This document shows positions 22,846-30,474 of a stretch of DNA of 36,919 nucleotides, piece by piece. The notes beneath the pieces are model-generated. The model made no database searches and had not been told where the DNA came from. It saw only the letters and a program-made list of their open reading frames with translations. The translations under genes and the position numbers were made by a program. Where the stretch lies: contig NZ_JANFAK020000086.1 of NCBI RefSeq assembly GCF_024721315.2, positions 1 through 36,919 of the forward strand, given 5' to 3'. Source of the stretch: Streptomyces sp. Isolate_45. GTDB lineage: Bacteria > Actinomycetota > Actinomycetes > Streptomycetales > Streptomycetaceae. Position 1 is the first letter of the stretch. Every line of letters starts with the position of its first letter.

Positions 22846-24092
22846 GCAGCCTCCGCTGGAAGATCGCGCTGACCACCACCCTGGTGTGCTGCGCGGTCGC
22901 CGCCGTGCTCGGCGTGCTGGTGCACAACGTGGTCGCCGAGCAGATCTCCGGGGAGGTCCGCAAGGACGTGTACCGGGACCTCGACCACGCCCTCGGCCAC
23001 TACGAGTACGGCACCGCGCACGGCGACATCGCGGTCGCCCTGGACCCGCCCGCCCTGCCCGTGCCGCTGCGCCGGCTGGTCGCGAGCGGGCAGACCGGCA
23101 GCATGGTCGGCGAGTACCGGGGCGAGCCCGTCATGTGGGGTGCCGGGCCCGCCGACCGGAAGGCCCTCGCGGTCTGGATCCCGTTCGAGGGCACCCGTGA
23201 CCGGCTCCGGGACATCGACACCGCGATCCTCGCCTCCTCGGCCCTGGCCGCCGGCGTGGTCGCGCTGGCGGGTCTGTTCCTGGCCGACCGGATCAGCCGT
23301 CGGCTCGTGCGGACGGCGGCCGTCGCCCGCCGGATCAGCGGCGGGGACCTGGACGCCCGGGTCGGATTCCCGCTGCGCGGCTACGACTCCCGCCGGACCG
23401 GGGACCGGGACGAGGTCCGGGACGTGGCCCATGCGTTGGACCTGATGGCCGCGTCGCTGCAGAAACGGCTGGAGGCCGAGAAGAGGTTCACGGCCGACGT
23501 CGCGCACGAACTGCGCACCCCGCTGACCGGCTCGTTGGCGGCGGCCGCCCTGCTGCCCGACGGACGCCCCAAGGAGATGATCAACGACCGGCTCAAGGCC
23601 CTGCACCTGCTCACGGAGGACCTGCTGGAGATCTCCCGGCTCGAATCCGGGGTGGAGCGGGCGGAACTGGCCCGGGTCGACCTCGGCCGGGCCGTCCGGC
23701 GGGCCGTCGCCGGGACCCGGCTGGCCGCCTCGGTCGAGGTCGTACGGGACGCGGTGGTGCTCACCGACCGGCGGCGGCTGGACCGGATCGTGACCAACCT
23801 GCTGGTCAACGCGCACAAGCACGGGCGGCCACCGGTCGAGGTCACCGTCGAAGGGCCGGTCGTGGTGATCCGGGACCACGGGGCCGGCTACCCGGCCGAG
23901 CTGATCGAGCGGGGTCCGCAGCGCTTCCGCACCGGGGACCCCGGGCGCGGTCGCGGTCACGGGCTCGGACTGACGATCGCCGCCGGTCAGGCGGCGGTCC
24001 TGGAAGTTTCGCTGACCTTCTCCAACGCCCCCGACGGGGGCGCCGTGAGCACCCTCCGGCTGCCGGTGGGGCTTCTGGTGGGCGACAGTTGA
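22833..24092 (+). CDS. sensor histidine kinase (HAMP-HisKA-HATPase)
   Basis: 419 aa. TM1 lies at ~11-33, an extracytoplasmic sensor of ~100 residues follows, TM2 is at ~133-153, and a HAMP domain runs to about residue 205. The H-box FTADVAHELRTPLTG has the phosphoacceptor at His225. The N-box is NLLVNAHKHG, the G1 box RDHGAGYP and the G2 box GRGHGLGLTIA. All kinase motifs are intact. No response-regulator gene lies on either side: upstream is the coupled lipoprotein and then a repeat island, and downstream is the fourth parS and a convergent phosphatase gene. It is therefore an orphan kinase here, or its partner was lost or moved. Confidence 0.92.
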   Translation: MRALSSLRWKIALTTTLVCCAVAAVLGVLVHNVVAEQISGEVRKDVYRDLDHALGHYEYGTAHGDIAVALDPPALPVPLRRLVASGQTGSMVGEYRGEPVMWGAGPADRKALAVWIPFEGTRDRLRDIDTAILASSALAAGVVALAGLFLADRISRRLVRTAAVARRISGGDLDARVGFPLRGYDSRRTGDRDEVRDVAHALDLMAASLQKRLEAEKRFTADVAHELRTPLTGSLAAAALLPDGRPKEMINDRLKALHLLTEDLLEISRLESGVERAELARVDLGRAVRRAVAGTRLAASVEVVRDAVVLTDRRRLDRIVTNLLVNAHKHGRPPVEVTVEGPVVVIRDHGAGYPAELIERGPQRFRTGDPGRGRGHGLGLTIAAGQAAVLEVSLTFSNAPDGGAVSTLRLPVGLLVGDS

Positions 24093-24095
24093 ACG

Positions 24096-24133
24096 GACCG
24101 GGGCCGTGTTTCACGTGAAACACGGCCCCGGTC
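24096..24133. other. parS site within a 38-bp perfect palindrome
   Basis: The core GTTTCACGTGAAAC is at 24108-24121; perfect symmetry extends 19 bp on each side (GACCGGGGCCG/CGGCCCCGGTC flanks). It begins four bases after the kinase stop (24092) and ends 20 bases before the convergent phoX-like stop (24153). It therefore combines a ParB site with a bidirectional terminator hairpin. Confidence 0.92.
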
Positions 24134-24152
24134 GGCGGATCAACTCCGGTCG

Positions 24153-26228
24153 TCAGACTCCGATGTTGCGGCCGTCCTTGCGCCAGACCGACACCACGGA
24201 CGGGCGGACGATCTTCCCCGGACCGTCGGGCCACACCGACTGCGGCTTCTCGACGGACGCGCCGTCGATCTCACCCGGGTGCTGGACCGCGACGAGGACC
24301 CGCTTGTCCTGGATGATCGGGCCACAGGTCTCGGCGCCGCGCGGAACGGTGAGGAACTGCTTCAGCTCACCGCGGCGGTCGCCGGCCGTCGCGACACCGA
24401 ACAGGCCGTCGTGGGAGCCGAGCTGGTTGCCGTCCGTGGAGATCCACAGGTTGCCGTGCGGGTCGAACGCCACGTTGTCCGGGCAGGAGATCGGGCTGAC
24501 CTTGTCCTTCGGGAATCCGGCGAAGTAGGTGGACGGATCGTTCGGGTCGCCCGCGACCAGGAACAGCCGCCACGCGAAGCCGTCACCGGCCGGGTCGTCG
24601 AAGTTCTCGGCGAGCTCCAGGATCTGTCCGTGCTTGTTCAGGTTGCGCGGGTTGGACTCGGTGGCGCCCTCCTTGCCGGGCTTGCCACGGTCCGTGTTGT
24701 TGGTGAGCGCGACGTAGACGCGGCCCGTGCGCGGGGACGGCTCGACGTCCTCGGGGCGGTCCATCTTGGTCGCGCCGACCTTGTCGGCGGCCTGGCGGGT
24801 GAAGACGTAGACCTCTTCCGCCGTCATGCCCTCGACGTGCGAGACGTTGCCGGTCGCGAGCTTGATCCAGACGCCGGAACCGTCGAACTCGCCGTCGGCG
24901 GGCAGCTTGCCCGAGCCGTCGAACTGCTCGGCCGGCGAGTCGCCGGTGAGCTTGGCGACGTAGAGGGTGCCCTCGTCGAGCAGCGTCAGGTTGTGCTCCT
25001 TGGCCGCGCGCGAGTTGCCCTTCTTCATCTGCTTCGACGAGACGAACTTGTAGAAGTAGTCGAAGCGCTCGTCGTCGCCCATGTAGACGACCGGACGGCC
25101 GTCCTCGGTCAGACGGGGCTGGGCGGCCTCGTGCTTGAAGCGGCCGAGCGCGGTGCGCTTGCGCGGCACGGAGTTCGGGTCGTACGGGTCCAGCTCGACG
25201 ACCCAGCCGAAGCGGTGGGACTCGTTGGGCTCCTGCGCCACGTCGAAGCGCTTGTCGAACCGCTCCCACTTGCGCTCGGTGGCGCCCGAGGTCACGCCGT
25301 AGCGCTTCAGGCGGGCGGCCGCGGTGGGGTCGGTGACCTGACCGGCGTTGGCGAAGTACTGGTTGAAGTTCTCCTCGCCGTGGAGGGTGGTGCCCCACGG
25401 GGTGGTGCCGCCGGCGCAGTTGTTGAGCGTGCCGAGGACCTTCGTGCCGGTCGGGTCCACGGAGGTCTTCAGGAGCGCGCCGCCGGCGGCCGGGCCGGTC
25501 ATGCGGAACTCGCTCTTGGTGTGCAGGCGCCGGTTGAGCTCGTGCCGGCCGACCGCGGTCAGCTTGCCGCTGCGGTGGTCCTCCTGGACGACGACCACGG
25601 ACAGGCCGTGCGCGGCCCAGGCGATCTCGACCTGCTCGCGCGTCGGGTTCGCCGGGTCGTAGCCCTTGAACATGAGGATCTCGTCGGTGTACTCGTGGTT
25701 GGCCACGAGGAGCTGCCGGCGCTCGTAGTCACCACCGAGGGGAAGCAGGCTCAGGAAGTCGTTGTTGTAGCCGAACTGTCCGGCCTGGGCGGCGGCGGTC
25801 TGCTTGTCGGCGTTGAAGGCCGGAGCGCCCTTGACGATCGGCTCGCCCCAGCGGATGACGACGTTCTGCTCGTAGCCCCCGGGGACCGTGACCTTGTCGT
25901 CCGTGTTCGGCGCGACCGACGCGAAGCGCAGTCCGCGAGCGGCCTCGCCGCCGCGCCCGGTGTCGGCGACGGGGGTGGCGTTGGCGGTCTGACCGCCGGT
26001 GCCACCGAGGGTGACGGCGGTACCGGCGGCGGTCGCCACCGTGACGACGGCGGCGGAGCGCAACATCGAGCGCCGGGAGTACGCGCGGGCTATGACGTCT
26101 CCCGCATACTCGTTGTCACTGGTGTTGGGCACCTCGTGGAAGCATGCGTCGCCGCAGCGGTAGCGGCAGGTGAGAGCGGAACGGCCGCTCCCATGCGGGT
26201 TGCCGATGAGCGGCAGGAGCTTGCGCAC
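24153..26228 (-). CDS. phoX: PhoX family alkaline phosphatase (DUF839), Tat-exported
   Basis: 691 aa; the GTG start follows GGAGG at seven bases. It has a long leader, then a Tat motif (S51-R-R-S-M-L-R) and a hydrophobic segment, so it is exported folded. The mature domain is PhoX-like, with NNDFLSLLPLGG, LLVANHEYTDE, LNNCAGGTTPWGTTLHGEENFNQYF, MGDDERFDYFYKFVS, PEDVEPSPRTGRVYVALTNN, CPDNVAFDPHGNLWISTDG and a terminal VAVQHPGE. PhoX enzymes are Ca/Fe-dependent alkaline phosphatases that release phosphate from organic esters outside the cell. A PHO box upstream (26320-26341) supports PhoP control under phosphate limitation. Confidence 0.94.
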   Translation of the reverse strand: MRKLLPLIGNPHGSGRSALTCRYRCGDACFHEVPNTSDNEYAGDVIARAYSRRSMLRSAAVVTVATAAGTAVTLGGTGGQTANATPVADTGRGGEAARGLRFASVAPNTDDKVTVPGGYEQNVVIRWGEPIVKGAPAFNADKQTAAAQAGQFGYNNDFLSLLPLGGDYERRQLLVANHEYTDEILMFKGYDPANPTREQVEIAWAAHGLSVVVVQEDHRSGKLTAVGRHELNRRLHTKSEFRMTGPAAGGALLKTSVDPTGTKVLGTLNNCAGGTTPWGTTLHGEENFNQYFANAGQVTDPTAAARLKRYGVTSGATERKWERFDKRFDVAQEPNESHRFGWVVELDPYDPNSVPRKRTALGRFKHEAAQPRLTEDGRPVVYMGDDERFDYFYKFVSSKQMKKGNSRAAKEHNLTLLDEGTLYVAKLTGDSPAEQFDGSGKLPADGEFDGSGVWIKLATGNVSHVEGMTAEEVYVFTRQAADKVGATKMDRPEDVEPSPRTGRVYVALTNNTDRGKPGKEGATESNPRNLNKHGQILELAENFDDPAGDGFAWRLFLVAGDPNDPSTYFAGFPKDKVSPISCPDNVAFDPHGNLWISTDGNQLGSHDGLFGVATAGDRRGELKQFLTVPRGAETCGPIIQDKRVLVAVQHPGEIDGASVEKPQSVWPDGPGKIVRPSVVSVWRKDGRNIGV

Positions 26229-26319
26229 GAGGTGTCCTCCGGAAGGTGCACGGTGCCGACAACGTGTCGGAACGAATCCAGCCGTGACGCTAGGCGCGGG
26301 TTGCGCCGATGCGGCGGCG

Positions 26320-26341
26320 TGGGGATGAACGCTGGATGAAC
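26320..26341 (-). promoter_or_regulatory. PHO box (PhoP direct repeats) upstream of phoX
   Basis: Read on the minus strand: GTTCATCCAGC (26341-26331) followed directly by GTTCATCCCCA (26330-26320). Two 11-bp direct repeat units fit the Streptomyces PhoP consensus (GTTCACC-like, period 11). They end about 27 bp upstream of a TAGCGT -10-like hexamer (26292-26287). The position relative to the phosphatase gene is as expected for activation. Confidence 0.75.
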
Positions 26342-26522
26342 CCGGCACGGCGGAGGGGCAGTTCGGCCGGACGCGCGTTTGCCTGGACAGCCGGGCGCCA
26401 CGAAAGGCGACCCTGCCGAAGATCCAGCCGGGCGGCCGATAACCTTACGTGTCCACTCTGGGCAGGGATCATCCGCGCAGCACGGACAAATGACGCACGC
26501 ACTCATGCGAAAGGCCTGGCCC

Positions 26523-28433
26523 ATGGGTATTCGGAGCTTGTTGCGCAAGGTGTTCGGACGGTCTGCGGAACCGGTTCCGGAAACGTCGGACGCCCGTTCG
26601 GCGGCCCTTCCAAGCCAGACGGAACGCACTCCTCTGGACGTGGCCGCCGAATTGGTGGCGGCGTCCTTCGACAATCCGACGGTTCCGCCGCAGCCCGCAC
26701 CGCGGGACCGCGAGCCCGGAACGGTCATGACCGCCCCCGCGCCCGCCGCGGACCCGACGGTCCCGGAGGCCCGCCGGCCGGTGACGCCGCAGTCCCCGCA
26801 GGGCGGCGGCGAAACCCCGACGCCGGCCGCGACGGGTCCGGAGGCGAAGGAGCCCCCGGCCGTCGCCGCGGTGCCCGAACCCCAGCCGAACGCCGAGGCC
26901 GAGCCGGCGGCCGAGCCCGCGGCCGAGGCCGAGGTCGTGGCCGAGGCCGAGGTCGTGGCCGAGGCCGAGGCCGAGGCTCCGGCGGTCGTCGCGGCCGGGG
27001 CGGAGACCGTTGCCGAGCCCGCTGCCGCGGCCGAGGTTCAGCCCCCGGCCGAGGTCGTGGCCGAGGCTCCGGCGGTCGTCGCCGCCGGGGCGGAGCCCGT
27101 TGCCGAGCCCGCTGCCGCGGCCGAGGTTCAGCCCCCGGCCGCCGTCGAGCCCGAGGCCGAGGTGGCCGTACCGGCCGCGTCCGAGGACTCCGCACCCGTG
27201 GTCGAGGCGCCTGCCGCGGAGGCTCCGGCCGCCGTCGCCGCCGACGTCGACTCCAACGCCGAAGCCGAACTCCGGGCCCCTGACGTGGCCGAGGTCGCGC
27301 CCGAGGCCGAAGCGGCCGTCGTGGTACCGGCCGTCGAGGCCGTCACCCCGGAGGCGGAAGCGGAAGCTGCTGCCGAGCCCGAGTCGGTCGTACCGGCCCC
27401 GGTCGCGGAAGTCGCCCCCGCGGCCGAGGCACCCGTAGAGGAGCCCGTGCCCGCCGCCCCGGTGGAACCGGTGACCGAGCCGGAGCCCGAGCCGGAGCCC
27501 CTGCCTGCGGCTGCCGTGGTCACCGCCGACGCCGACTCCGCGCCCGAAGCGGAACCCGTGGCGGCCGAGGTCGCGCCCGCGGCACCCGAGCCCGTGGCGG
27601 AGCCGGTGGCCGCCGAGCCGGCACCCGAGGCCCCCGCGCCCGCGGCGGCGGAAGCCGTCGAGCCCGCACCCGTACCCGTGGCGGCGGAAGCCGTCGAGCC
27701 CGCACCCGTACCCGTGGCGGCGGAAGCCGTCGAGCCCGCCGACATCACCCCCGCGGTGGCCGTCGGTGGGCTCGGGGCGGCCGTCGCGGCGGCAGCCGTG
27801 CGGCGGCGGGCGCCCGGGGTGAGCGGGGCGTACAAGGCCGCCGGTCAGGTGCTGCGCGGCAAGGACCGGGCCGGGGCGCGGGCCAAGGTGTACCTGGTGC
27901 TGGACCGGTCGGGTTCGATGCGCGGGTTCTACAAGGACGGCAGTGCCCAGCACCTCGCCGACCACGCGCTCGCGCTGGCCGCGCACCTCGACGAGGAGGC
28001 CACCGTCCACACGGTGTTCTTCTCCACGGAGGTGGACGGCACGGCCGAGCTGACCCTGGACGCGCACGACGCGGCCTGGGTCGAGGCCCGGCACTCCGAG
28101 CTCGGACGGATGGGCCGCACCAGCTACCACGTGGCCGTCGAGGCGGTCCTGGAGCGGTACCGGAAGGACGGCGGCTCGGGCCCGGCCCTGGTCGTCTTCC
28201 AGACGGACGGCGCGCCCGACAACCGTCAGCCCGCCCGGCAGGCGATCGTCGACGCCGCGTCCGACTCTCCGGAGGTCCACTGGCAGTTCGTCGCGTTCGG
28301 CGACCACGACTCGAAGGCCTTCGACTTCGTGCGCAAGCTGGACACCGCGAACACCGGCTTCTTCCACGCCGGTCCCGCGCCCACCGAGCTGGCCTCGGCC
28401 ACGCTCCTCAAGGGCCTGCTCGACCGGTTCTAG
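26523..28433 (+). CDS. VWA-domain protein with long Ala/Pro/Glu-rich repeat region
   Basis: 636 aa; the ATG follows AAAGG. Residues 1-60 contain a short conserved start, MGIRSLLRKVFGRSAEP. Residues ~70-415 are low-complexity and acidic, with internal repeats such as APAVVAAGAE(T/P)VAEPAAAAEV (twice) and VAAEAVEPAPVP (in tandem). The C-terminal ~200 residues are a von Willebrand A domain with an intact MIDAS: D461-R-S-G-S, Thr in GRTSYHVAV, and Asp in FQTDGAPDN. The domain is of the TerF/VWA type found in tellurite-resistance-related actinobacterial proteins. There is no signal peptide, so it is cytoplasmic. It is divergent from phoX. The function is unknown beyond metal-dependent protein binding. 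Confidence 0.87.
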   Translation: MGIRSLLRKVFGRSAEPVPETSDARSAALPSQTERTPLDVAAELVAASFDNPTVPPQPAPRDREPGTVMTAPAPAADPTVPEARRPVTPQSPQGGGETPTPAATGPEAKEPPAVAAVPEPQPNAEAEPAAEPAAEAEVVAEAEVVAEAEAEAPAVVAAGAETVAEPAAAAEVQPPAEVVAEAPAVVAAGAEPVAEPAAAAEVQPPAAVEPEAEVAVPAASEDSAPVVEAPAAEAPAAVAADVDSNAEAELRAPDVAEVAPEAEAAVVVPAVEAVTPEAEAEAAAEPESVVPAPVAEVAPAAEAPVEEPVPAAPVEPVTEPEPEPEPLPAAAVVTADADSAPEAEPVAAEVAPAAPEPVAEPVAAEPAPEAPAPAAAEAVEPAPVPVAAEAVEPAPVPVAAEAVEPADITPAVAVGGLGAAVAAAAVRRRAPGVSGAYKAAGQVLRGKDRAGARAKVYLVLDRSGSMRGFYKDGSAQHLADHALALAAHLDEEATVHTVFFSTEVDGTAELTLDAHDAAWVEARHSELGRMGRTSYHVAVEAVLERYRKDGGSGPALVVFQTDGAPDNRQPARQAIVDAASDSPEVHWQFVAFGDHDSKAFDFVRKLDTANTGFFHAGPAPTELASATLLKGLLDRF

Positions 28434-28461
28434 CAGCGCCCCGGTAGCTCGGGCATGACGA

Positions 28462-28499
28462 AAGGCGGCGCCCCCTCCGACCGGAGGGGGCGCCGCCTT
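28462..28499. terminator. strong bidirectional terminator between VWA gene and aspS
   Basis: Perfect 18-bp arms, AAGGCGGCGCCCCCTCCG (28462-28479) and its complement (28482-28499), sit between convergent stops at 28433 and 28515. The 3' end in both directions has two or three Ts. Confidence 0.88.
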
Positions 28500-28514
28500 C
28501 GCGTGTTACGGGGT

Positions 28515-30338
28515 TCAGCCGCGCGGGGAGCCCGCGTCCGGGATGACCGCGTCGGAGATCGGACGCTCCGAGGTCTTGGTCTCGACCGGCTTGCGCAGCG
28601 CGATGTTCAGCTCGCGCAGGCGGGTCTCCTCCAGCACCGTCGGGGCGCCCATCATCAGGTCCTGGGCGTTGCCGTTGAGCGGGAAGGCGATGGTCTCGCG
28701 GATGTTCGGCTCGTCGGCGAGCAGCATCACGATGCGGTCGACGCCCGGGGCGATGCCACCGTGCGGCGGGGCGCCGAGGCGGAACGCCCGCAGCATGCCC
28801 GCGAACTCGCGCTCGACGGTCTCGGCCTCGTAACCGGCGATCTCGAAGGCCTTCAGCATGACCTCGGGCTCGTGGTTGCGGATGGCGCCGGAGGACAGCT
28901 CGATGCCGTTGCAGACGATGTCGTACTGCCAGGCCAGGATGTCGAGCGGGTCCTTCTCCTCCAGGTCCTTCATGCCGCCCTGCGGCATGGAGAACGGGTT
29001 GTGGGAGAAGTCGATCTTGCCGGTCTCCTCGTCCTTCTCGTACATCGGGAAGTCGACGATCCAGCAGAAGCGGAAGACGTTCTCCTCGAACTGGCCCGCA
29101 CGCTTGGCCGCCTCGACGCGGACGCCCGACATGATCTTGGAGACCTCGTCGAACTCGCCGGCGCCGAAGAACACCGCGTGGCCGGCCGCGAGGCCCAGGC
29201 GCTCGGTGAGGACCTTGACGTTCTCCTCGGTGAGGAACTTGGCGATCGGGCCGGTCAGGGCGCCCTCCTCGCCGACGCGGACCCAGGCCAGGCCCTTCGC
29301 GCCGAGGGAGATCGCGTACTCGCCGAGGCCGTCGAAGAACTTGCGGGGCTGGGCGGCCACGTCCGGGACGGCCAGCGCGCGCACGTGCTTGCCGGCGAAC
29401 GCCTTGAACTCCGAGCCCTCGAACACGTCGGTGATGTCGACGAGCTCCAGCTTGGAGCGCAGGTCGGGCTTGTCGTTGCCGTACTTGAGCATCGACTCGC
29501 GGAACGGGATCCGCGGGAAGGGCGAGGTGACCTCGCGGCCCTTGCCGAACTCCGTGAAGATCTCGGTCATCAGGCGCTCGATCGGCTGGAAGACGTCCTC
29601 CTGCTCGACGAAGGACATCTCCACGTCGAGCTGGTAGAACTCGCCCGGCGAGCGGTCGGCGCGGGCGTCCTCGTCACGGAAGCAGGGCGCGATCTGGAAG
29701 TACCGGTCGAAGCCGGAGATCATCAGCAGCTGCTTGAACTGCTGCGGCGCCTGCGGCAGGGCGTAGAACTTGCCCGGGTTCAGGCGGGACGGGACGACGA
29801 AGTCACGGGCGCCCTCGGGGGAGGTCGCGGTGAGGATCGGGGTCGCCATCTCGTTGAAGCCGAGGGCCACCATCTTCGAGCGGATCGACGCGATGACGGC
29901 CGAGCGCAGCATGATGTTGCGGTGCATGCGCTCGCGGCGCAGGTCGAGGAAGCGGTACTCCAGGCGGCGCTCCTCGTTCACCCCGTCGTCCGTGTTGATC
30001 GTGAAGGGCAGCGGGGCGGACGCGCCGAGCACCTCGACGGCGGTGACCTCGACCTCGACCTCACCGGTCGAGAGCTCGGGGTTCACGTTGTCGGCGCCGC
30101 GGGAGACGACCTTTCCGTCAATGCGGACGACGGTCTCCTTGGTGACGCTGCTGAGCGCCTCGTTCGCGGCGGTGCCGGGACGGGCGACGAGCTGCGTGAT
30201 GCCGTAGTGGTCACGCAGATCGATGAAGAGGATGCCGCCCAGGTCTCGACGATTGTGCAGCCAGCCGCTCAGCCGGACGTCGGAGGCGACGTCGGAAGCA
30301 CGGAGCTCGCCGCACGTGTGGGACCTGTACCGATGCAT
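28515..30338 (-). CDS. aspS: aspartate--tRNA ligase
   Basis: 607 aa, a bacterial-type AspRS. The N-terminal OB anticodon-binding domain (1-~115) starts MHRYRSHTCGELRASDV and contains RLSGWLHNRRDLGG. The class II core has motif 2 in CFRDEDARADRSPGEFYQLD and motif 3 in APPHGGIAPGVDRIVML. The GAD insert domain spans about 290-420 (GEYAISLGAKGLAWV). It charges tRNA-Asp in the cytoplasm. The promoter TTGAAT-N16-TAGAAC (30376-30349, minus strand) places the transcript start ~4 nt from the ATG, so the mRNA is almost leaderless. Convergent with the VWA gene; a marker of the core, origin-proximal chromosome arm in Streptomyces. Confidence 0.98.
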   Translation of the reverse strand: MHRYRSHTCGELRASDVASDVRLSGWLHNRRDLGGILFIDLRDHYGITQLVARPGTAANEALSSVTKETVVRIDGKVVSRGADNVNPELSTGEVEVEVTAVEVLGASAPLPFTINTDDGVNEERRLEYRFLDLRRERMHRNIMLRSAVIASIRSKMVALGFNEMATPILTATSPEGARDFVVPSRLNPGKFYALPQAPQQFKQLLMISGFDRYFQIAPCFRDEDARADRSPGEFYQLDVEMSFVEQEDVFQPIERLMTEIFTEFGKGREVTSPFPRIPFRESMLKYGNDKPDLRSKLELVDITDVFEGSEFKAFAGKHVRALAVPDVAAQPRKFFDGLGEYAISLGAKGLAWVRVGEEGALTGPIAKFLTEENVKVLTERLGLAAGHAVFFGAGEFDEVSKIMSGVRVEAAKRAGQFEENVFRFCWIVDFPMYEKDEETGKIDFSHNPFSMPQGGMKDLEEKDPLDILAWQYDIVCNGIELSSGAIRNHEPEVMLKAFEIAGYEAETVEREFAGMLRAFRLGAPPHGGIAPGVDRIVMLLADEPNIRETIAFPLNGNAQDLMMGAPTVLEETRLRELNIALRKPVETKTSERPISDAVIPDAGSPRG

Positions 30339-30348
30339 CAGTCATCCA

Positions 30349-30376
30349 GTTCTACGCGATACCAGGGAGGATTCAA
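30349..30376 (-). promoter_or_regulatory. aspS promoter
   Basis: On the minus strand, -35 TTGAAT (30376-30371), 16-bp spacer, -10 TAGAAC (30354-30349). The predicted start is at about 30342, leaving a leader of roughly four bases before the ATG at 30338. This agrees with the lack of a Shine-Dalgarno sequence. Confidence 0.65.
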
Positions 30377-30474
30377 CCGTCCCCAGGTTACCGCCCGGGC
30401 GGGACACCGCGTTGGCGCGCCCGGAGAGGGCCGCGAACAGGCAGGTCCTTGGGATGACCTGTAAAGATGACCGG

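Noticed and set aside
26469..28367. 632-codon minus-strand Gly/Arg/Leu-rich frame opposite the VWA gene
   Set aside because: Low-complexity reflection of the Ala/Pro/Glu repeats; the VWA domain and RBS support the plus strand.
28455..30464. 669-codon plus-strand frame opposite aspS
   Set aside because: Antisense shadow of a highly conserved synthetase gene; no recognisable domain.
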